This document shows, piece by piece, positions 4,350-5,222 of a stretch of 5,222 nucleotides of DNA; the first letter of the stretch is position 1; each line of letters starts with the position of its first letter. This DNA is from an uncultured Collinsella sp. GTDB taxonomy: Bacteria > Actinomycetota > Coriobacteriia > Coriobacteriales > Coriobacteriaceae. A program made the translations under genes and the position numbers. The stretch is from contig CABQHR010000133.1 in assembly GCA_902463875.1 (NCBI GenBank), forward strand, positions 1 through 5,222, given 5' to 3'. Under the pieces are notes generated by a model. The model was not told the DNA's origin. It made no database searches and saw nothing but the letters and a program-made list of their open reading frames with translations.

Positions 4350-5222
4350 ATGGAACCTAAGCAGTATTACATCGGCATTGACGTCGGCGGCACTTCGGTT
4401 AAGGAGGGCCTGTTCGACGAGGACGGCAACCTGCTGGCCAAGGCCAGCGTGCCCACGCCTCCCATCGTTGACGCCGCGGGCTTTGCCGCGGTGACCGAGG
4501 CTATCGACCAGGTGGTCGCCAAGGCTCAGATTCCGCGCGCCTTTGTGGCGGGCATTGGCCTGGCCGTTCCGTGCCCCATCCCGGCATCGGGCGATGCCAA
4601 GGTTAAGGCCAACATTGCCATTAACCTGCCCGAGCTAAGAGTCGCCATTCAGGAGCACTGCCCCGACGCGGTCGTTAAGTACGAGAACGATGCCAACGCC
4701 GCTGCCATGGGCGAGGCCTGGCTCGGCTCCGCCAAGGGCGTGCAAAACGTGGTGATGGTCACCATTGGTACCGGCGTGGGTGGCGGCGTTATCGTCAATG
4801 GCGACGTGGTGTCGGGCGTTGTGGGTGCCGGCGGCGAGATCGGCCACATGTGCCTGAATCCCGACGAGGAGCGTACCTGCGGCTGCGGCGGCCATGGCCA
4901 CCTGGAGCAGTATTCCAGCGCCACCGGCGTGGTGAGCAACTACCTTGCCGAGTGCCAGAAGGCGGGCGTCGAGCCCATCGAGCTCACCGGGCCATCTGAC
5001 TCCAAGGACGTGTTCCAGGCCTGCCGCGAGGGTGACGAGCTCGCGCTGGCCGCGGCCGATACCATGGCCGACTACCTCGGCCGCGCCCTGGCGCTCATCG
5101 CCAACGTGGTCGACCCCGAGATGTTCCTGATCGGCGGCGGCGCCTCCGCCTCGGCCGACGTTTATCTCGACGCCCTGCGCGAGCACTTTAAGCAGTACGC
5201 GCTTTCTGCCTCGCGCGAGACG
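4350..5222 (+). CDS. ROK-family sugar kinase, probable glucokinase (3' end cut by window)
   Basis: The first 291 codons are present, ending exactly on a codon at the window edge; the family is usually about 300-320 residues, so little is missing. It would phosphorylate free glucose (or a related hexose) with ATP in the cytoplasm. Marks: phosphate-binding IDVGGTSVK (10-18), ENDANAA (112-118) with catalytic-base Asp114, GTGVGGG (140-146), GGEIGH (161-166) with sugar-binding Glu163 and zinc-binding His166, the ROK zinc motif CGCGGHGHLE (177-186), and LIGGGAS (260-266). The third zinc-ligand Cys of the canonical CxCGxxGCxE is His184. There is no N-terminal winged-helix domain, so it is a kinase and not a ROK repressor. 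The ATG is preceded by AAAGG (4336-4340) nine bases upstream. It stands after two terminators and is probably a separate transcription unit, but its product completes use of the hexose freed by the GH1 enzyme. Fructo-, manno- or N-acetylhexosamine kinase activity cannot be excluded. Confidence 0.9.
   Translation, partial: MEPKQYYIGIDVGGTSVKEGLFDEDGNLLAKASVPTPPIVDAAGFAAVTEAIDQVVAKAQIPRAFVAGIGLAVPCPIPASGDAKVKANIAINLPELRVAIQEHCPDAVVKYENDANAAAMGEAWLGSAKGVQNVVMVTIGTGVGGGVIVNGDVVSGVVGAGGEIGHMCLNPDEERTCGCGGHGHLEQYSSATGVVSNYLAECQKAGVEPIELTGPSDSKDVFQACREGDELALAAADTMADYLGRALALIANVVDPEMFLIGGGASASADVYLDALREHFKQYALSASRET

Noticed and set aside
4115..4351. Small leftward open frame in the EIIA-ROK gap
   Set aside because: It runs antisense through both terminator hairpins and shows no motif or convincing ribosome binding site.

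Overview
The window is GC-rich, with strong G/C preference at third codon positions and tightly packed genes. It reads as a host-associated, fermentative high-GC Gram-positive. The protein style and AT-rich promoter gap suggest a Coriobacteriia member such as Collinsella; this is an inference from general impression, since no rRNA or other phylogenetic marker is present.

Layout: the left edge holds the start of a leftward GntR-family regulator gene, cut by the window. A 301-base divergent gap follows (135-435). It carries a near-perfect 18-bp palindrome of the kind GntR/HutC proteins bind, two further short palindromes, a good sigma70-type promoter facing right, and a large hairpin in the predicted mRNA leader. 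A rightward block then encodes a family 1 glycoside hydrolase of 6-phospho-beta-glucosidase type, followed by the three parts of a lactose/cellobiose-family PTS permease: EIIC (membrane), EIIB (phospho-cysteine) and EIIA (phospho-histidine). A clear intrinsic terminator closes this block. After a second terminator-like element comes a ROK-family sugar kinase, probably glucokinase, which runs off the right edge.

How it fits together: EIIA and EIIB pass phosphate from the general PTS proteins (not in this window) to a beta-linked disaccharide as EIIC imports it. The GH1 enzyme cleaves the 6-phospho-disaccharide into a hexose 6-phosphate and a free hexose. The ROK kinase can phosphorylate the free hexose, so both halves enter glycolysis. 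The GntR protein is the likely local repressor, released by a phosphosugar. The set of parts (GntR, GH1, EIIC, EIIB, EIIA, ROK) resembles the Bacillus subtilis gmu (glucomannan) operon more than a minimal cellobiose operon, so manno- or gluco-oligosaccharides are a realistic alternative substrate.

This is mostly a recognisable catabolic locus, not a new kind of system. The least explained element is the mRNA-leader hairpin at 309-406. It has an all-paired stem of about 29 bp whose imperfections are all G.U in the sense transcript, and a 14-nt piece of its arms recurs in the terminator-like element before the ROK gene.
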